Source: Chitinophaga nivalis
GTDB lineage: Bacteria > Bacteroidota > Bacteroidia > Chitinophagales > Chitinophagaceae
NCBI RefSeq assembly: GCF_025989125.1
Contig: NZ_JAPDNR010000001.1
Span: forward strand, 1,222,301 to 1,286,300
Direction: 5' to 3'
DNA length: 64,000 nucleotides
The notes below the pieces were generated by a model, which worked only from the letters and a program-made list of their open reading frames with translations, ran no database searches and was not told where the DNA came from. Shown one piece after another: positions 53,619 to 61,762 of this stretch (position 1 is its first letter; each line of letters opens with the position of its first letter). The translations under genes were made by a program, and so were the position numbers.

Positions 53619-55082
53619 TTAGTTTTGAGAATTAGTAAAGAGCACCATGGGCATATTAATGGTACGGTTGCCCAATACTACCGGGTCTGCGGTTTCCAGA
53701 ATGATGTGATGCGGCGATTGACTGGCAATAGCGAAATAAGTGATAAGTTCCGTCAGGCCTTTTTCGGTGCCGTAAATATCCACCAGTTCTTTCAGGCTGA
53801 TTTGTTTTTTGTTTTCCAGCTGGGTGGCAATACGATCTTCCAGTAAAGCCCGGTCAATGTTAAAGTGATTGAATAATGCATCAAAGTCGCCGGCATCGGG
53901 ATGTGTACCGCCCATGCCTTCAGGGAAGGATACTTCCACATTGGGTTTCTTTTCATCGGCCAGCTCCCAGCGATCGAGGAAGTCTATTTCCGGATCACTT
54001 TCTATATCAATGAAAAAAGATTCACCGGGTGGCTGCTCAAGTGCCTGAAAGGCCAGTTGCCGGATTTCATTGATCAGTTCTGTTGCTTTCCGGCGATCCG
54101 TGAGATTATTTTCACTGAGTACGCGGCTGAGTTTATCGCTGAGTTTTTTATTGGCGTCAATTACTTTTTTGCCGGAGGCGTGCAGGAATTGTTTGAGCTT
54201 TTTCAGGAACCGGTCGTTTTTGTATTCGATGTTCCGGTCTTCCAGCAGGGAGTACAGTTTTTCTATCAGCTCCCGCATTTCTTCCTGTTTGTTTTCATCC
54301 ATGAGGAACTGCCAGAAAGAGTAAAAGCTTTTGCCCTGGTCTTTTTGCTGCAGCGCTTCGAAGGAATCCAGCGTATAGGCGAGCAAGGTACCTTTGGCAA
54401 CATCCCGTTCACTTTGTTTGCGGTAAATTTCCTGGGTGATCTGTTCAAAGTTGTGTTCCACTTCTTTGAAATCGCTCAGCAGTTCGCGCGACATCCGGTT
54501 TACATCATAAAACCGTTCTTTGATCTGGGTATCATCAAATACCTGTACTTTACCAGTGATGGTAATGCTTTTGATCTCCTGCTCTATTTCAAATTTTTTT
54601 CTTTCCAGCTCCTGAATTCTTTGCTGTGGATCTTTATTGCTTTGATCGATCAGCTCTTTGAGTTTGGAGAAGATATCTTTAAAGCGGCTTTCGGTACCTA
54701 CAAATTCCCGTTTCCGGAGGGTAGATACCCAGTGCATGGCTTTTTCCATGTCGCTGCTCAGTTCGTGGATATCGAGACCGTCGTCGTCGGGATATTTGCG
54801 CAGAAAGCCTTTATTGCTCCACTGGTCAATATATTGGCGGGCTTTTACGTCGTTATGTTCCAGCAGGTGGCCGGCGTCTATCTCATCATCCGCCGCCTGG
54901 TAGCCGGTTTGCCCGAGGTAATCAGACAAGCGGGTCACCAGTTCCACATTGGAAATGGTAGTATGGTTTTTTTCCTTGAATGTGTAATGAAAAAATGACA
55001 ACATCATTGGCGCGCTACGGGCCCGGAGTATCTTAAGCGTTACTGAATGGGCGTATAGATTACATAATTGGTCATACGTCAT
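53619..55082 (-). CDS. JetA-like DUF3375 subunit
   Basis: This 487-residue protein matches DUF3375, the JetA (MksF-like kleisin) subunit. The N-terminal winged region is about 1-110 (MTYDQLCNLYAHSVTLKILRARSAPMMLSFFH, in pieces; RLSDYLGQTGY; GFLRKYPDDDG). A long helical middle part (150-260) and a C-terminal winged-helix domain (about 405-487, LEDRIATQLENKKQISLKELVD, in pieces) follow. In type I Wadjet the order is jetA-jetB-jetC-jetD, and this is the first gene on the minus strand. The bestrophin gene lies 97 nt upstream. No JetD follows jetC. Confidence 0.9.
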   Translation of the reverse strand: MTYDQLCNLYAHSVTLKILRARSAPMMLSFFHYTFKEKNHTTISNVELVTRLSDYLGQTGYQAADDEIDAGHLLEHNDVKARQYIDQWSNKGFLRKYPDDDGLDIHELSSDMEKAMHWVSTLRKREFVGTESRFKDIFSKLKELIDQSNKDPQQRIQELERKKFEIEQEIKSITITGKVQVFDDTQIKERFYDVNRMSRELLSDFKEVEHNFEQITQEIYRKQSERDVAKGTLLAYTLDSFEALQQKDQGKSFYSFWQFLMDENKQEEMRELIEKLYSLLEDRNIEYKNDRFLKKLKQFLHASGKKVIDANKKLSDKLSRVLSENNLTDRRKATELINEIRQLAFQALEQPPGESFFIDIESDPEIDFLDRWELADEKKPNVEVSFPEGMGGTHPDAGDFDALFNHFNIDRALLEDRIATQLENKKQISLKELVDIYGTEKGLTELITYFAIASQSPHHIILETADPVVLGNRTINMPMVLFTNSQN

Positions 55083-55096
55083 GGCGTAAAAATAAG

Positions 55097-55110
55097 GAAT
55101 TACGAATTAC
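55097..55110. repeat. Fragment related to the ATGCGTA palindrome family
   Basis: GAATTACGAATTAC at 55097-55110 matches 13 of 14 positions of the reverse complement of 1187-1200 in the first palindrome copy. It lies between bestrophin and jetA. Confidence 0.4.
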
Positions 55111-55179
55111 AAATGACGGAGAGATCTATGGGAAGATCTTTCCCAGTATGGCGGATGGTGCTGGTGTACAGTGGGGGCG

Positions 55180-56088
55180 CTACATAATATACAATCCGTT
55201 GGCCCTTGGTTTTACCGAAGCCGGGACTGGTTCGTCGCCGAGCAGCTCAATGACATTGATTTCTATGGTGCGGGCAATACTGTCCAGCGGAATGGCCAGG
55301 GGCTGGAATTCGAAAGGATTCATCAGGGTGGTACCGCTCAGGTGCGTCACATGAAATACAAACCCAAACATCCAGCCAAACGGGATGGCCCAGGCGCCTA
55401 TGGATTCGGTCATCATCAGGGTGTTCATGATAACATAGAACCAGATAAACAGTTGTGTGAAATAAACGTAGCTGGGAGGGAATACTGTGTTGCTGATACG
55501 TTCGCTCATGCCCATGCTATCGCAATGTCTTACCAGCAGTTGATTCATTTCTATAAAACGGAATCCGTCTATGGCGCCGGCATCGCGCAGGAGCTGCAGA
55601 TCGCGGGATTGCAGGCTGAGGATGGCATTGGCGTGATTGCTTTGCTTTTGTACGTAGTCAATTTCTTCTTTGGTGAGGTAGCGGGTGTAGTAATCGTCGG
55701 GGCGTTTGCGGAGGGAGGCTTTCAGGGCGTTGATAAAGGCGAGGTGGCGGTGAATCATGTGCCGGGCCATTGTTTTGGTACTGTCTTCCGCTTCCGCTGC
55801 CGTATAAAATAACAGGCTGCGTGCCCAGGAGCGGGAGTCGTTGACCAGGGCCCCCCATATTTTGCGGGCCTCCCACCAGCGGTCGTAAGCCTGGTTATTA
55901 TTAAAGCCGATGAAAAAAGCGAGGGCGGTACCTAATACCGCAGATACGGCCAACGGCACCGAAATGTGGTTAACCAGCCAGTATTTGTCCAGGAAATATA
56001 CAAGGGTACAACAAGCCAGTAGCATCAGGTCTACCTTCCAGGTGAAGGAGAATATCTGGCTGAGTGATAATCTGTGTTTCAGCAGCAT
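55180..56088 (-). CDS. Bestrophin-family (UPF0187) ion channel
   Basis: This 302-residue membrane protein has the bestrophin layout with four helices (about 22-45, 47-68, 205-225, 232-256). The neck motif NQAYDRWWEARKIWGALVNDSRSWAR (in pieces) near 68-92 is typical, as is the ending PFEFQPLAIPLDSIARTIEINVIE (in pieces). Bacterial bestrophins form pentamers and pass ions; the ion is uncertain in this group. It lies upstream of jetA on the same strand, with 97 nt between. No functional tie to JetABC is known; it may simply be a neighbour. Start ATG at 56088 is the first in frame. Confidence 0.9.
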   Translation of the reverse strand: MLLKHRLSLSQIFSFTWKVDLMLLACCTLVYFLDKYWLVNHISVPLAVSAVLGTALAFFIGFNNNQAYDRWWEARKIWGALVNDSRSWARSLLFYTAAEAEDSTKTMARHMIHRHLAFINALKASLRKRPDDYYTRYLTKEEIDYVQKQSNHANAILSLQSRDLQLLRDAGAIDGFRFIEMNQLLVRHCDSMGMSERISNTVFPPSYVYFTQLFIWFYVIMNTLMMTESIGAWAIPFGWMFGFVFHVTHLSGTTLMNPFEFQPLAIPLDSIARTIEINVIELLGDEPVPASVKPRANGLYIM

Positions 56089-56227
56089 AATTCTTTTTTA
56101 GTTGTAAGGGCACCTTATTTCAAGTTAAATAAAAAAATTGGGAATATTATCTTCCTAATAACCAATATTTTATATTTACAAAAACATATAGTCTATAGAT
56201 TTAGTAGGGTAATTGAAATTTTCCCCT

Positions 56228-56235
56228 TATCTTTG
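56228..56235 (+). promoter_or_regulatory. Promoter-like -7 element of 56313 gene
   Basis: TATCTTTG fits TAnnTTTG exactly and lies about 78 nt before the ATG. The -33 element is not at a good distance. Confidence 0.35.
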
Positions 56236-56312
56236 TGGCGTAACAACGATATGGATTATCTAAACCTATAATAACGGCGACCATTTTATCAGCCATTTTA
56301 AAAAGCGTAATT

Positions 56313-56942
56313 ATGTCACTGTCCACATCTACACTTCACAGATTCGCAGATTTTCTGACGTCCCCGATTCCGGAGAATTTCCCCAGTCCCCGTAGAAACC
56401 GGGAGCAGATTAACCCTATTCGCAGCGGTAGTTTTTTTCCTGATTTATTAATAGAAGCCACCCGGGTTATACGGGGTACTCACCTGCTGAAAGGCCTTAA
56501 ACAGGGTGTTGAGCTGCATCGCCTGGCTTCGCAGCCATTGGTGGTGGTTTTTTATTCGTTGCACTGGAATGGTTATGCAGATCGTTTGTTACAATTACTG
56601 AAAGACAGTTATCCTGCCATTGAAGCGGCGGGAGCACATGTACTGGTATTGTCCAGTGAAGAACAGGAGGCATTTCTGGCCGTAAATCCGGATCCCTTAC
56701 CATTTGATATTGTATGGGATGAGGAAAACCGGTTGGCGAAGAAGGCAGGTATCTATCTGGAATCAGACCCGGTGTGGGGACGTGTTTCTGGTATTGATGC
56801 GGATGTGCCTGTGCCGGCGGTTTACCTGGTGACACCTTCTCTTCAGATTACTTACGATTTCGCGGATATATTTTTCCAGCAGGAATTTCAACCCGAAGTA
56901 CTGTTATCCCATATAGAAAAGAAACTGGCCATTAGTGCCTGA
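56313..56942 (+). CDS. Cysteine-free peroxiredoxin-like protein
   Basis: This 209-residue protein has the thioredoxin fold of the peroxiredoxin-like AhpC/TSA family: LVVVFYSLHWNGYADRLLQLLKD, AGAHVLVLSSE, LPFDIVWDEENRLAKKAGIY, VPAVYLVTP. The family normally has a WCPYC-type active site at this point. Here it reads HWNGY, and the entire protein contains no cysteine, so it cannot be a thiol peroxidase. The N-terminus (1-60) is a family-like leader without a signal peptide. It must have kept a binding or structural job. It is monocistronic and has its own promoter-like element. A partner is not apparent. Confidence 0.8.
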   Translation: MSLSTSTLHRFADFLTSPIPENFPSPRRNREQINPIRSGSFFPDLLIEATRVIRGTHLLKGLKQGVELHRLASQPLVVVFYSLHWNGYADRLLQLLKDSYPAIEAAGAHVLVLSSEEQEAFLAVNPDPLPFDIVWDEENRLAKKAGIYLESDPVWGRVSGIDADVPVPAVYLVTPSLQITYDFADIFFQQEFQPEVLLSHIEKKLAISA

Positions 56943-57391
56943 TCATAGGTTGCCGGTAAAGCCGGCCGGCAGCTATATGATTGTTTTTTGCCTGCCATAA
57001 GGTACTATTGTTTGTTTTCCCCTGTATTTATCATCAGGTAACTGTGTTTTCCCGTATAATCGTCACCGTTACCTGGTGAGCAGGGTAGCTCCTGAAACAG
57101 TCAGCCTTGTTTACAGAAACGCGCATAACTGGTTGAAAAATACTCATAAATAGGTATTTTATGCCCACAGTGTTTACACTACCTTTGTTGCTCAGCATAC
57201 TATTTACTGCGTCACACTAAAATATAAAAGTCATCCCCTGATTTAATCAGGCTTCGTATTAATACCCCCAAAAAAGGGTCTCTTTCTAAACGAATAGGGA
57301 CCCTTCCCTATTTTTATATACATTTGTTTACGAAGGGCATTTTATTCAACCGGTATTCGTTCAAGTTTTCCTATACTTTTTATTTCAGTTC
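56943..57391. other. 450-bp gap upstream of LuxR-type regulator
   Basis: No gene fits. It holds a weak GC-rich repeat after the previous gene (56951-56971), a TACCTTTG match at about 57175-57182, and an interrupted stem AAGGGTC / GACCCTT at about 57274-57304. A TACATTTG -7 match follows at 57319-57326. The promoter for the LuxR gene is probably the last of these. Confidence 0.45.
57319..57326 (+). promoter_or_regulatory. Probable promoter of LuxR-type regulator
   Basis: TACATTTG matches TAnnTTTG and lies 66 nt before the ATG at 57392. The stem AAGGGTC/GACCCTT just upstream may be an operator or a terminator remnant. Confidence 0.35.
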
Positions 57392-58084
57392 ATGAGGGAA
57401 CAAGCTGTATCTATTAATGACGCGACCTGTCTGGAGGATAAACTAAAAGCTTTACAGGCCATTGACCAGGAGTTACCGGCTGTTGTAATTGTAATGAACG
57501 TGGTGGAGAATTATGTGGCGTATATGTCCCCGCGTGGGCTGCGGGAACTTAATACCTCTCTGGAAGCATTACAGGCCATGGGCGCCGCTTATTTTGAACA
57601 TTATTTTAATCCGCAGGATGTAGAAGATTATCTGCCGAAAGTGGTGGCTTTACTGGAAGCCCCGGCAACTGCCAACCTGGGGGTTACTTTTTTTCAACAG
57701 GTAAGGATCGGGCCCGAAAAGGATTGGGTCTGGCACCTGGGGGCTACCCGGGTTTTTATGCGGGATGAGCGGGGAGCACCTACCCACGTGATCAGTTGTG
57801 CGATTCCGATTGACCCGTTACATCATGTTACCAGCAAGGTAAACCGGCTGTTACAGGAGAATACTTTCCTGCGCCGCCACCAGCATGTTTTTGCAGCGCT
57901 TACCAAAAGGGAGAAAGAGATCTTGCGCCTCATGGCGCTGGGAATGAGCGCAGCAGAAATAGCGGCGGAAGTGCATATCTCCGAGAAAACAGCCGTTACT
58001 CACAGGCGTAACATCAAAGCGAAAATCGGGGCGCAGTCGGGATATGATCTCACCAGTTTTGCGCAGGCTTTTGACCTGATATAA
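57392..58084 (+). CDS. PAS-like sensor with LuxR-type HTH
   Basis: This 230-residue regulator has an N-terminal PAS-like domain (about 25-145, LPAVVIVMNVVENYVAYMSPRGL, in pieces; WHLGATRVFMRDERGAPTHV). The C-terminal LuxR/GerE HTH is at about 165-225, with LTKREKEILRLMALGMSAAEIAAEVHISEKTAVTHR (in pieces). There is no receiver domain. It resembles the orphan LuxR-type regulators of Bacteroidota that sense small molecules or redox. The Hcp/TssD-like gene is 113 nt downstream on the same strand and may be a target. The ligand is unknown. Confidence 0.87.
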   Translation: MREQAVSINDATCLEDKLKALQAIDQELPAVVIVMNVVENYVAYMSPRGLRELNTSLEALQAMGAAYFEHYFNPQDVEDYLPKVVALLEAPATANLGVTFFQQVRIGPEKDWVWHLGATRVFMRDERGAPTHVISCAIPIDPLHHVTSKVNRLLQENTFLRRHQHVFAALTKREKEILRLMALGMSAAEIAAEVHISEKTAVTHRRNIKAKIGAQSGYDLTSFAQAFDLI

Positions 58085-58196
58085 AGACCGGCATTGGTTT
58101 TTCGGCATGTAAGGGGAAATGCGTATTTTCATAGTGATACCATTTTTGTTGGTTTGCCATCCTGGCAAGCCTGTTAACCTTAATAACCATGTCTTT

Positions 58197-58592
58197 ATGT
58201 CTTTCAAAGCCATTCTCCGCATAGACGGAGACGAGATGAATATCCTGGAATGCCGGTTCTCTTTTACCCAGCACACCGATCACAATGGAAGACCTGCCGC
58301 CCGGCCCAAAGGGGGCACCATTAGTTTGTTGCTGGAGTCGGCCGGCGAAACCGGATTATTCGACTGGATGATTTCGAATACCCGCATGAAGAGCGGCAGT
58401 ATTACTTTTTTTCGCAGGGATGCTATGTCCAGACTGAAATCATTGCAGTTCAGGGACGCTTATTGTGTGGGTTATACCGAACAGTTTTACGCTTCCGGCG
58501 AACAACCGTTACAGATACAGCTGACCTTGTCGGCCCGGGAAATAAGCCTGAATAATACTGTTTATCAGAATCCCTGGCCGCAATCAGTTTAA
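58197..58592 (+). CDS. Orphan type VI secretion tube protein TssD (Hcp-like)
   Basis: This 131-residue protein matches the Bacteroidota TssD/Hcp family, with the start MSFKAILRIDGDEMNIL and strands FSFTQHTDHNGRPAARPKGG and GETGLFDWMISNTRMKSGSITFFRRD (in pieces), ending in LTLSAREISLNN. TssD rings form the tube of the T6SS needle, or can be orphan tube-type effectors. No other tss, vgr or sheath gene is visible in the window, so this is an orphan copy. The frame runs upstream to 58119, but the ATG at 58197 is the family start. It is 113 nt after the LuxR-type regulator, which may control it. Confidence 0.85.
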   Translation: MSFKAILRIDGDEMNILECRFSFTQHTDHNGRPAARPKGGTISLLLESAGETGLFDWMISNTRMKSGSITFFRRDAMSRLKSLQFRDAYCVGYTEQFYASGEQPLQIQLTLSAREISLNNTVYQNPWPQSV

Positions 58593-59485
58593 TTAATATT
58601 ATCTTTAATATTAAAACGGAAAACTGTCATCGGTTATTTATAACTGAAAAGGGATGGACTTGTTGTCCATCCCTCCAGGGGCTGTAACCTGCAAAGGAAA
58701 AGTTTTGGGCTTTTCAGAAACGGACCAGAACCGCTTCTTGATGTAGGAAGGCTGTTTTCATAGAAAAGAATATTTTTGATAGATAGTACCGTTCATTTTT
58801 TGTTCAAGTAAGGGGCAAATAATAACTTAAGGGGACAAACGCCGGAATAATATTTTCTATATACTGCGCTACATCGCGACCAGATGCAGCGCTATCGGGG
58901 GCAGTAACTGCTACTGCAATTTTTCAATATTGGCAGATAGTGGTTGAGTCATAGTTATTTTTTTAGGTGTTTGTAAAAAGTTCATGGGCTTTAGACTTTA
59001 ATTACAGAACAGGAACAATACCGCCAGTGCAGAAGGGCAAAGGTGATATTGCTGAAAGTGCATAGTTACCACAGGTAATCCAGCAAAAACGGGAACAACA
59101 ATGGATGAAAGTATAGTGACGCTGCGTTTTAGCAGTTTCATCCTTGTTTCTAACAATAAAAAATCGATCAAAGTCATCAGGTAAATGCTATCTGCCTGAT
59201 TACAATATCAAAAGTCTATTTTCTCTATCATTTTATAAAACTTATTAGATGAAGTGACCAGGATACACGATGAAATAACAGCAGTACCCAATCTGAGGTA
59301 AATGGCAGGTGGGGGAAGAAAGGGCGCTTTCCCGCTACCATCAAAGAAAAGAGGTGTTTTTTTGGGTCGTATTTTCTTAATTATTAATATAAGAGAAAAG
59401 AAAATTTGAACCAATAAATTTTTTTTATGCTACTTTCCTTGCCAAAAAGCCTGTATCTTATACTTAAAGACATTTTGTTAGAACA
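58593..59485. other. 890-bp region without a recognised gene
   Basis: It starts with a hairpin after the TssD gene at 58651-58673 (GGGATGGAC, TTGTT loop, GTCCATCCC) with no T-run. The rest is AT-rich with no gene-like frame or RNA family I know. Upstream of the LytS kinase at 59486 there is a long stretch of T and A (59420-59485), which may hold its promoter and binding sites of the LytTR regulator. Confidence 0.45.
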
Positions 59486-60649
59486 ATGCTAACTTTTTTT
59501 AGAAGTAAATCCAATGACACACCTCCTGATATCAGCCGGAAATTATTGGATTGGTTTTCGGTTTTTCTATCTGAGAAATATTACACAAGCAGGGTGCGGA
59601 TATGGGCGCACGTGTACATGTGGCTTATTCTGGCGGGGTTGTATGCTATTATGATCACGGCTACTTTTTCAGAAACACCGGATGTCACGTTGGTGTATGT
59701 TATCCGGAATATTCTGGGATCTGTAGGCTTTTTCTATTTTACCTTTTATTTTCTTATTCCGGAAGTACTGGGCCGGGGATATATCTTTCTCTCCCTGGTC
59801 TGCTTGTTTCTCCTGTTCTTTTATTGGTCAGTACTGAATTATCTGTGTACAACGTACGTTTATTATAATCTCACGCTGCATAATCTGACACTGAAAAGAG
59901 ACGTAGCTACCGTGATGAACGGCGGATGGGGGAATGTATTTTCTGTGGTGCATATGTTGCGGATCTTTATTCCGGTTATCATGACGATTGCACCTGCCAT
60001 GTCATTGAAACTGGTGTTGGATATCATCCGGTTTTCTACCCGGACACTCCGTTTGGAACGGGATAACCTGAACCTGGAGCTAAGTTTTCTGCGTTCGCAG
60101 CTGAATCCACATTTTCTGTTTAATACGCTGAATAATATCTATGCATTATCTATCCGGAATGATGCCCTGGCATCGGATCTGATTATGCACCTTTCAGAAA
60201 TGATGCGTTATACCCTGTATGATTCCAATACAGAAAAAGTAGATTTGAATAAAGAAGCCGATTTTCTGAAGAATTATATAGAGTTGGAGAGTGTCAGATA
60301 TGGAAAAAGCGCAAGTATTCGCTTTATTTGTGATACGGAGAAAATCAGCAACCAACAAATTGCGCCGTTGCTGATGTTTCCTTTTGTGGAAAATGCATTT
60401 AAATATTCCCATAATACTAACCCGGGCAATTGTTGGATACATGCCAGTATGGAAGTAAACGGCAGTTTGCTTAGTTTTGAAATCACTAATAGTAAAGGAG
60501 AGTTACCAGAGCAAAAACAAGTAATAGGCGGCATTGGCCTGAGCAACACCCGAAAGAGACTGGCTTTGTTATACCCGGACAGGCATATGCTGCATATAGA
60601 AAATAATACCGATTATTACAAAGTAGTATTGACACTAACGCTGAATTAG
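59486..60649 (+). CDS. LytS-type sensor kinase of the RiPP locus
   Basis: This 387-residue kinase has four membrane helices within residues 40-180 and a His_kinase domain with phospho-acceptor His209 in QLNPHFLFNTLNNIYAL. An ATP-binding part has the N-box FVENAFKYSHN and the G-box QVIGGIGLSNTRKRL. It lies 6 nt upstream of the LytTR regulator gene, so they are one operon. The position next to a lanthipeptide-type precursor and dehydratase suggests it senses the mature peptide or a cell-density signal, as NisK-like kinases do. That is inferred from context; no extracellular ligand domain is visible. Confidence 0.9.
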   Translation: MLTFFRSKSNDTPPDISRKLLDWFSVFLSEKYYTSRVRIWAHVYMWLILAGLYAIMITATFSETPDVTLVYVIRNILGSVGFFYFTFYFLIPEVLGRGYIFLSLVCLFLLFFYWSVLNYLCTTYVYYNLTLHNLTLKRDVATVMNGGWGNVFSVVHMLRIFIPVIMTIAPAMSLKLVLDIIRFSTRTLRLERDNLNLELSFLRSQLNPHFLFNTLNNIYALSIRNDALASDLIMHLSEMMRYTLYDSNTEKVDLNKEADFLKNYIELESVRYGKSASIRFICDTEKISNQQIAPLLMFPFVENAFKYSHNTNPGNCWIHASMEVNGSLLSFEITNSKGELPEQKQVIGGIGLSNTRKRLALLYPDRHMLHIENNTDYYKVVLTLTLN

Positions 60650-60655
60650 AAAAAC

Positions 60656-61396
60656 ATGGAACAAGTAATTACCTGCCTCGTAGTTGACGATGAGCCTTAT
60701 GCCAGGGATCTGATGGAAAATTACATTGCCAGAATTCCATTCCTGCAACCTGTGGCTTTTTGTGAAAATGCCTTTGATGCCATTGACGTACTGCAACGAC
60801 AGTCGGTAGATCTGCTTTTTTCAGATATACAGATGCCCAATATTAACGGGATTGAGATGATCCGCTCGCTCAGCAATCCTCCTTTTGTTGTTTTTACTAC
60901 TGCTTCCCCGGCTTATGCCATTACCGGTTTTGAGCTGGATGCAGTAGATTATCTCGTAAAACCCATTTCCTTTGAACGGTTTCTTAAAGCCGTGAATAAA
61001 GCCAGAAGCCATATTCAGCAGAAGAAGCAGCAGTTTGTACAGGAAGTCGTAAAACAACAACCCAACCACCTGTTTGTAAAAGATGGCTATAAATTATCCA
61101 AAGTGCTGTTTGAAGATATCTACTATGTAGAAGGCATGAAGGATTATATCAAGATTGTCTGTAAACAAAAAAATATCATCACCTACATGCGTATGAAGGT
61201 GATTGAAGATACTTTGCCGCCCGATCAGTTTGTACGGATCCATAAATCCTACATCGTTCGGATTCAGGCGATCAGATCCATTGTAGGGAATTCAGCTGAA
61301 TTAATTAATAATGAATCTGTTATTATTTCCAAGTCCAACCGCCAGGACCTGATCAAATTGTTGGGGATCACCAATTACAACGACGGAGAAGAGTAG
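60656..61396 (+). CDS. LytTR response regulator of the RiPP locus
   Basis: This 246-residue protein has a receiver domain with Asp11-Asp12, the phosphorylation site Asp57 in LFSDIQMPN, the Thr in VFTTASPAY and Lys in DYLVKPISFE. A LytTR DNA-binding domain spans about 140-246 (YVEGMKDYIKIVCKQKN, IHKSYIVRIQAI). It follows the kinase at 6 nt. The precursor gene is 136 nt downstream and has its own promoter, a likely target. LytTR sites (two direct repeats about 21 bp apart) were not found by eye in that gap. Confidence 0.92.
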   Translation: MEQVITCLVVDDEPYARDLMENYIARIPFLQPVAFCENAFDAIDVLQRQSVDLLFSDIQMPNINGIEMIRSLSNPPFVVFTTASPAYAITGFELDAVDYLVKPISFERFLKAVNKARSHIQQKKQQFVQEVVKQQPNHLFVKDGYKLSKVLFEDIYYVEGMKDYIKIVCKQKNIITYMRMKVIEDTLPPDQFVRIHKSYIVRIQAIRSIVGNSAELINNESVIISKSNRQDLIKLLGITNYNDGEE

Positions 61397-61477
61397 CACC
61401 ACAGAAATCCTGCCTCAGTGTCTTTTCGTCGAGAACTTGACGGGTTATGTCTAATAAAGTATGCCTGCTCCCGCTAA

Positions 61478-61507
61478 TTGGCGATGTTTGTCTCCCAGAT
61501 ATGTTTT
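61478..61507 (+). promoter_or_regulatory. Promoter of the RiPP precursor gene
   Basis: TTG (61478-61480), exactly 19 nt, then TATGTTTT (61500-61507) is a near match to the bacteroidal consensus, the last G being T. The start would be near 61514, about 19 nt before the ATG. A promoter of its own for the precursor is usual in RiPP loci. Confidence 0.55.
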
Positions 61508-61532
61508 ATTTGTTATTACAAAAAAATAGAAT

Positions 61533-61724
61533 ATGAAAAAAGAACACGTTAACATGAATGCAGTATCAGCCCTGGTTTTAGACAAAGAGATTATTTCAAA
61601 GGCCGACGCACGCACTATCGAAAACATGAGTGCCGACAAAAAATCAGGTGAAGGATACATTCCGTCCGTGCTGCCAACAACGCCGACGACTACAGGTATG
61701 AAAACATTAGCTACACACCTGTAA
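61533..61724 (+). CDS. Cysteine-free RiPP precursor peptide
   Basis: This 63-residue peptide looks like a leader plus core. The leader (about 1-30) has the pattern ALVLDKEIIS (residues 13-22), like the L-x-L-x-K-E-x-I motif of bacteroidal class I lanthipeptide leaders. The C-terminal part from about 33 to 63 is rich in Thr (49, 50, 52, 53, 54, 58, 61) with Ser at 33, 38 and 45. There is no cysteine, so it cannot form lanthionine rings by itself. It lies between the LytTR gene and the receiver gene and 0.5 kb before a LanB-type dehydratase. The core might become a linear dehydrobutyrine peptide. A cleavage site is not clear. Confidence 0.75.
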   Translation: MKKEHVNMNAVSALVLDKEIISKADARTIENMSADKKSGEGYIPSVLPTTPTTTGMKTLATHL

Positions 61725-61762
61725 AATCCATTCTTTGTTAACCTGTTTAATGTAAGAACATC

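Noticed and set aside
53901..54998. A 365-codon open frame on the plus strand opposite jetA
   Set aside because: It lies entirely inside jetA, has no family motifs, and follows from the codon bias of the gene on the other strand.
49480..55179. Complete Wadjet plasmid-defence system
   Set aside because: jetD is missing on both sides, so I do not claim plasmid cleavage.
56949..56972. GC-rich hairpin after the cysteine-free protein as terminator
   Set aside because: The pairing is ambiguous and interrupted; the T-run is 15 nt away, so it is not listed as a feature.
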